Positions 61,518-64,000 of a stretch of 64,000 nucleotides of DNA are shown here, piece by piece. Positions within the stretch are counted from its first letter, which is position 1. The number at the start of each line of letters is the position of its first letter. The notes beneath the pieces were generated by a model. The model was given only the letters and a program-made list of their open reading frames with translations, was not told the origin of the DNA and did no database searches. Location: positions 372,001 to 436,000 of the forward strand of contig JANQSJ010000008.1 in assembly GCA_028284065.1 (NCBI GenBank), in the 5' to 3' direction. The position numbers were made by a program, and so were the translations under genes. This DNA is from Parvularculaceae bacterium (GTDB lineage Bacteria > Pseudomonadota > Alphaproteobacteria > Caulobacterales > Parvularculaceae).

Positions 61518-61607
61518 CGGGTCGGACCTTAACGACGGGCGCTTAATCAACGCAGGAAAGGCGACTAAAGCGCGCCGAAACGCCCGCCGCTTGGTAACGA
61601 AACGCGT

Positions 61608-61622
61608 TTAACCGATCCTTAC
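61608..61622. promoter_or_regulatory. Near-consensus CtrA box
   Basis: TTAA-CCGATCC-TTAC, one mismatch in the second half-site, in the divergent region between the hlyD-like and ABC exporter genes. It is the same motif class as the exact box at 31151. A TTAA lies nearby at 61543-61546 too, without N7 spacing. Confidence 0.45.
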
Positions 61623-61747
61623 TCCTTTGCCCGATAACTCAGCCCCTCAATCAGGCTACGGCGCGGGCCGAAGCCGCAAAAGTAACTCGCCGCTCCCGGA
61701 CCACAGGGCGAAAAGCGTCGCCGGGCGACGATCCGTAGGGATAGTTT

Positions 61748-64000
61748 ATGTCGTCGAAACCGATTGCGACGCCGGTAAGACGCGTCAGGGGCGGGCGCAA
61801 GCAGCCGACCGACGTCAAGAAAGCCGATGCGGCAGTTGTCGTGTCCGCGGAAGGCGGGCCAGCCGCAGCGGCCGCCGACGCGTTTCCCCTGCCAGCCGCC
61901 ATGAACCGCCTCGCGCGCGCGTTCGGCCTCGGCGTCGACGCCACCGACGCGGCGCTGACGCGCGAGTATGGCGCGGCGCCGAAGCGGGAATCGATCTCAT
62001 CCCTCGCCGAGGAGCTCGGCGCCGGCTTTCGTCTCGGCAAGGGCGATCTGACCCGCCTCGACCCGGACGCATTCCCGGTCGTCGTCCTGATGCGCACCGG
62101 CGGCGCCGTCATCGTTCACGCGCGCAATGGCGAGGACGCCGACGTGGAGCGGCCGTCGGGCCGCGGCTCCGCGCCCCTCGCCGACATCAATGCGGCGTCC
62201 ATCGGCGTCCATCTGCGCTTTGAATTGACCGCAGCTTCCTCCGAGCGGCTTGCGCGCATTGAGCCCGTCCAGCGGGCGGCGGGCGGCGAAGAGACCGACG
62301 CCCCGCACCCGACGCGCCTCGTCGGCGAACTTTTCGGCATGATCTGGCGGCGCCACAAGCGCGAGGCGACGCAGCTCCTCGTTTCGTCGCTCCTCATCAA
62401 CCTCTTCATGATCGCTCTGCCGCTCTACATCATGTCGGTTTATGACCGGGTCATTCCGCATACCGCCTTTGAGAGCCTCATCGCCCTGACGATCGGCGTC
62501 ATGCTGATCCTGGCGACCGATCTCGCCTTGCGATATGTGCGCCTCAAGTTCATCGACGCCATCGGCCTCAGCGTCTCGCGCGACCTCCAGGCCCGGCTCT
62601 ATCGTCGGCTTCTATTTATCTCCCTCGCCAAACGGCCGAAGAGCGCCTCGGCGATCGTCAACGCCCAGAGCGAGATCGACGCGATCTGTCATCTGGCGCC
62701 GGAGTTCTTCGCCTCGATGGTCGCGGACGTCGCCCTCGCCGCAACCATCCTGGCGCTCATCGCCTATATCGGCGGGGCTATCGTCCTCGCGCCCATCATC
62801 GGCGTCGCGACGGTGGCGGCGGCGGTCTTCCTCGGCTCGCGCAGCGCGCGGCCGCACATGACCCGGCAGGCAGCGCTCAAGACCGCGGCGACGGCCCAGC
62901 TCAGCGAAACCTTCGACTCCCTGACCGCCGTCAAGGCGAACGGCGCCGAGCACGCCCTACTATCGCAGTTCGAACGTATCGGCGACGCGGCGGGCCTTAC
63001 CGGCCACCTGGCGCGCCAGCGCAGCCGCTTTTCCGGCCAGGCGGCGAGCGTCATCGCCCAGGCGACGATTGTCGGGACGCTCTTCCTTGGCGTCGTGCGC
63101 ATCGATGCGGGCGCGATGTCCATCGGCGCGCTGGCGGCGACGACCATTCTCGTCGGCCGCGCCGTTATGCCGATCAGCCAGCTCGTCGATCAATTCAACC
63201 GGCTATGGACGCTGAAGGACGTCCTCGCGCCGGCGTTCGAGGCGGTCGACGCGGAAGAGGAAAAAGGCGGCGAGCGCGACGGCGGCGAAGGCCGGCGCGT
63301 CATGGGGGACATCCGTTTACAGAATGTCTCATACAAGCACGAGAGCGCGAATGCGCCGGCGCTGAAAGACCTCAATCTCCATATTGCGCCCGGCGAGAAA
63401 ATCGGCCTCATCGGCAAGAACGGCAGCGGCAAAAGCACGCTTCTGCACCTGCTGCCGCGCCTTTACACGCCGACGGATGGAACGGTCCTCATCGACGGGT
63501 ATGACGCCCGCCAGTTCTCCGCCCGGCGGGTGCGCCAGGAGATCGGCCTGATGCCGCAGGAGATCGTGCTCTTCAATGCGCCGCTTAAGGACAATATCCT
63601 GCTCGGGGCGGCCGACGCCACGGATGAGGACTTCCTGCGCGCGGTCACTACCGCCGGCGTCGACCGCTTCGTGCGACGCCATCCGGAAGGCTTCTCCATG
63701 CAAGTGGGGCCGCGGGGCGAGTTTCTCTCCGCCGGGGAGCGCCAGGCGGTGGGCCTCGCCCGCGCGCTCCTGCGGCGGCGGAAGGTTCTTTTGCTCGACG
63801 AGCCGACGTCCATGATGGACCATACCGCCGAAGCGCTCGTCATCGAGAACCTTGCGCGCGCCGCCGCCGACATGACGCTTATCGTCAGCACGCATCGTTT
63901 ACGGCTGCTGGAGCTTGTGGATCGCGTCATCGTATTGGATGAGGGACGCATTGTCGCCGACGGCCCGCGCGATCAGGTGCTGGCCGAACTCGCCCAGCCG
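61748..64000 (+). CDS. LapB-like type I secretion ABC exporter, 5' part
   Basis: The frame opens with ATG 61748 and is still open at the window end (751 codons). Residues about 55-165 are a C39-like domain, as in LapB/HlyB exporters; no catalytic Cys is seen in its first segment (MNRLARAFGLGVDATDAALT), so it should be inactive and dock substrate. The membrane part follows (about 185-480): LLVSSLLINLFMIALPLYIMSVYDRVIPHTAFES (in parts), with the MSVYDRVIPH loop. The ATPase half has Walker A GKNGSGKST, signature LSAGERQAVGLARALL and Walker B LLLDEPTS. It powers export of the giant RTX protein with the divergent HlyD-like and TolC-like proteins. The C-terminus lies outside the window. Confidence 0.95.
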   Translation, partial: MSSKPIATPVRRVRGGRKQPTDVKKADAAVVVSAEGGPAAAAADAFPLPAAMNRLARAFGLGVDATDAALTREYGAAPKRESISSLAEELGAGFRLGKGDLTRLDPDAFPVVVLMRTGGAVIVHARNGEDADVERPSGRGSAPLADINAASIGVHLRFELTAASSERLARIEPVQRAAGGEETDAPHPTRLVGELFGMIWRRHKREATQLLVSSLLINLFMIALPLYIMSVYDRVIPHTAFESLIALTIGVMLILATDLALRYVRLKFIDAIGLSVSRDLQARLYRRLLFISLAKRPKSASAIVNAQSEIDAICHLAPEFFASMVADVALAATILALIAYIGGAIVLAPIIGVATVAAAVFLGSRSARPHMTRQAALKTAATAQLSETFDSLTAVKANGAEHALLSQFERIGDAAGLTGHLARQRSRFSGQAASVIAQATIVGTLFLGVVRIDAGAMSIGALAATTILVGRAVMPISQLVDQFNRLWTLKDVLAPAFEAVDAEEEKGGERDGGEGRRVMGDIRLQNVSYKHESANAPALKDLNLHIAPGEKIGLIGKNGSGKSTLLHLLPRLYTPTDGTVLIDGYDARQFSARRVRQEIGLMPQEIVLFNAPLKDNILLGAADATDEDFLRAVTTAGVDRFVRRHPEGFSMQVGPRGEFLSAGERQAVGLARALLRRRKVLLLDEPTSMMDHTAEALVIENLARAAADMTLIVSTHRLRLLELVDRVIVLDEGRIVADGPRDQVLAELAQP

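Overview
The window looks like a chromosomal segment of a GC-rich alphaproteobacterium, probably a marine, surface-living, stalked or budding relative (Parvularculales/Caulobacterales-like; the order is an inference). Three things point there: the CsgF/CsgG/CsgH style of curli system, exact or near-exact TTAA-N7-TTAA CtrA boxes in front of surface genes, and an FNR/FixK-type promoter. No ribosomal RNA, transposase, CRISPR array or phage gene was seen. One tRNA-Gly(GCC) is present.

Layout. 1-5.8 kb holds housekeeping genes: the end of a TauE/SafE permease, a small hypothetical, a LolA-type lipoprotein carrier, a DUF2256 zinc-finger protein, and a three-gene minus-strand operon (thioredoxin/TPR co-chaperone, Lon-N-like protein, Trm112-like protein), followed by a prolyl-tRNA editing protein. 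A tandem 186-bp palindromic repeat sits between DUF2256 and Trm112 and supplies both stop codons. 6.9-12.8 kb is a curli (functional amyloid) locus: csgF, csgG, two curlin-repeat subunits, a new lipoprotein, and csgH on the other strand. 12.9-16.3 kb holds msrA/msrB and a NarL-type two-component pair. 16.5-22.7 kb holds a subtilase with 17 tandem heptapeptides and a barrel-like C-terminus, then a TPR hybrid histidine kinase. 22.7-29.1 kb holds metabolic and stress genes, all minus strand: PEP carboxylase, an ETHE1/Blh-like metallo-hydrolase, then a universal stress protein and an APH/P-loop kinase fusion behind an apparent FNR-type promoter.

29.2-64 kb is the most unusual part. A divergent four-gene group encodes a MotB/ExbD-like protein with a GT4 glycosyltransferase on one side, and a MotA/TolQ-like channel with a PilZ-like protein on the other. 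An exact CtrA box lies between them. Next to it is a single 24.3-kb gene for an 8093-residue RTX repeat protein. Its type I secretion system follows: an outer-membrane factor with a long N-terminal extension, an HlyD-type adaptor, and a divergent LapB-like ABC exporter cut by the window end.

Taken together the window encodes at least three surface systems: curli fibres, a protease or autotransporter-like surface protein, and a giant calcium-binding adhesin. They sit among two-component, PilZ and CtrA-linked elements that could couple adhesion to cell cycle and c-di-GMP. The best candidate for an undescribed system is the proton-channel/PilZ/glycosyltransferase group beside the giant adhesin. 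That link rests on gene order and promoter motifs only.
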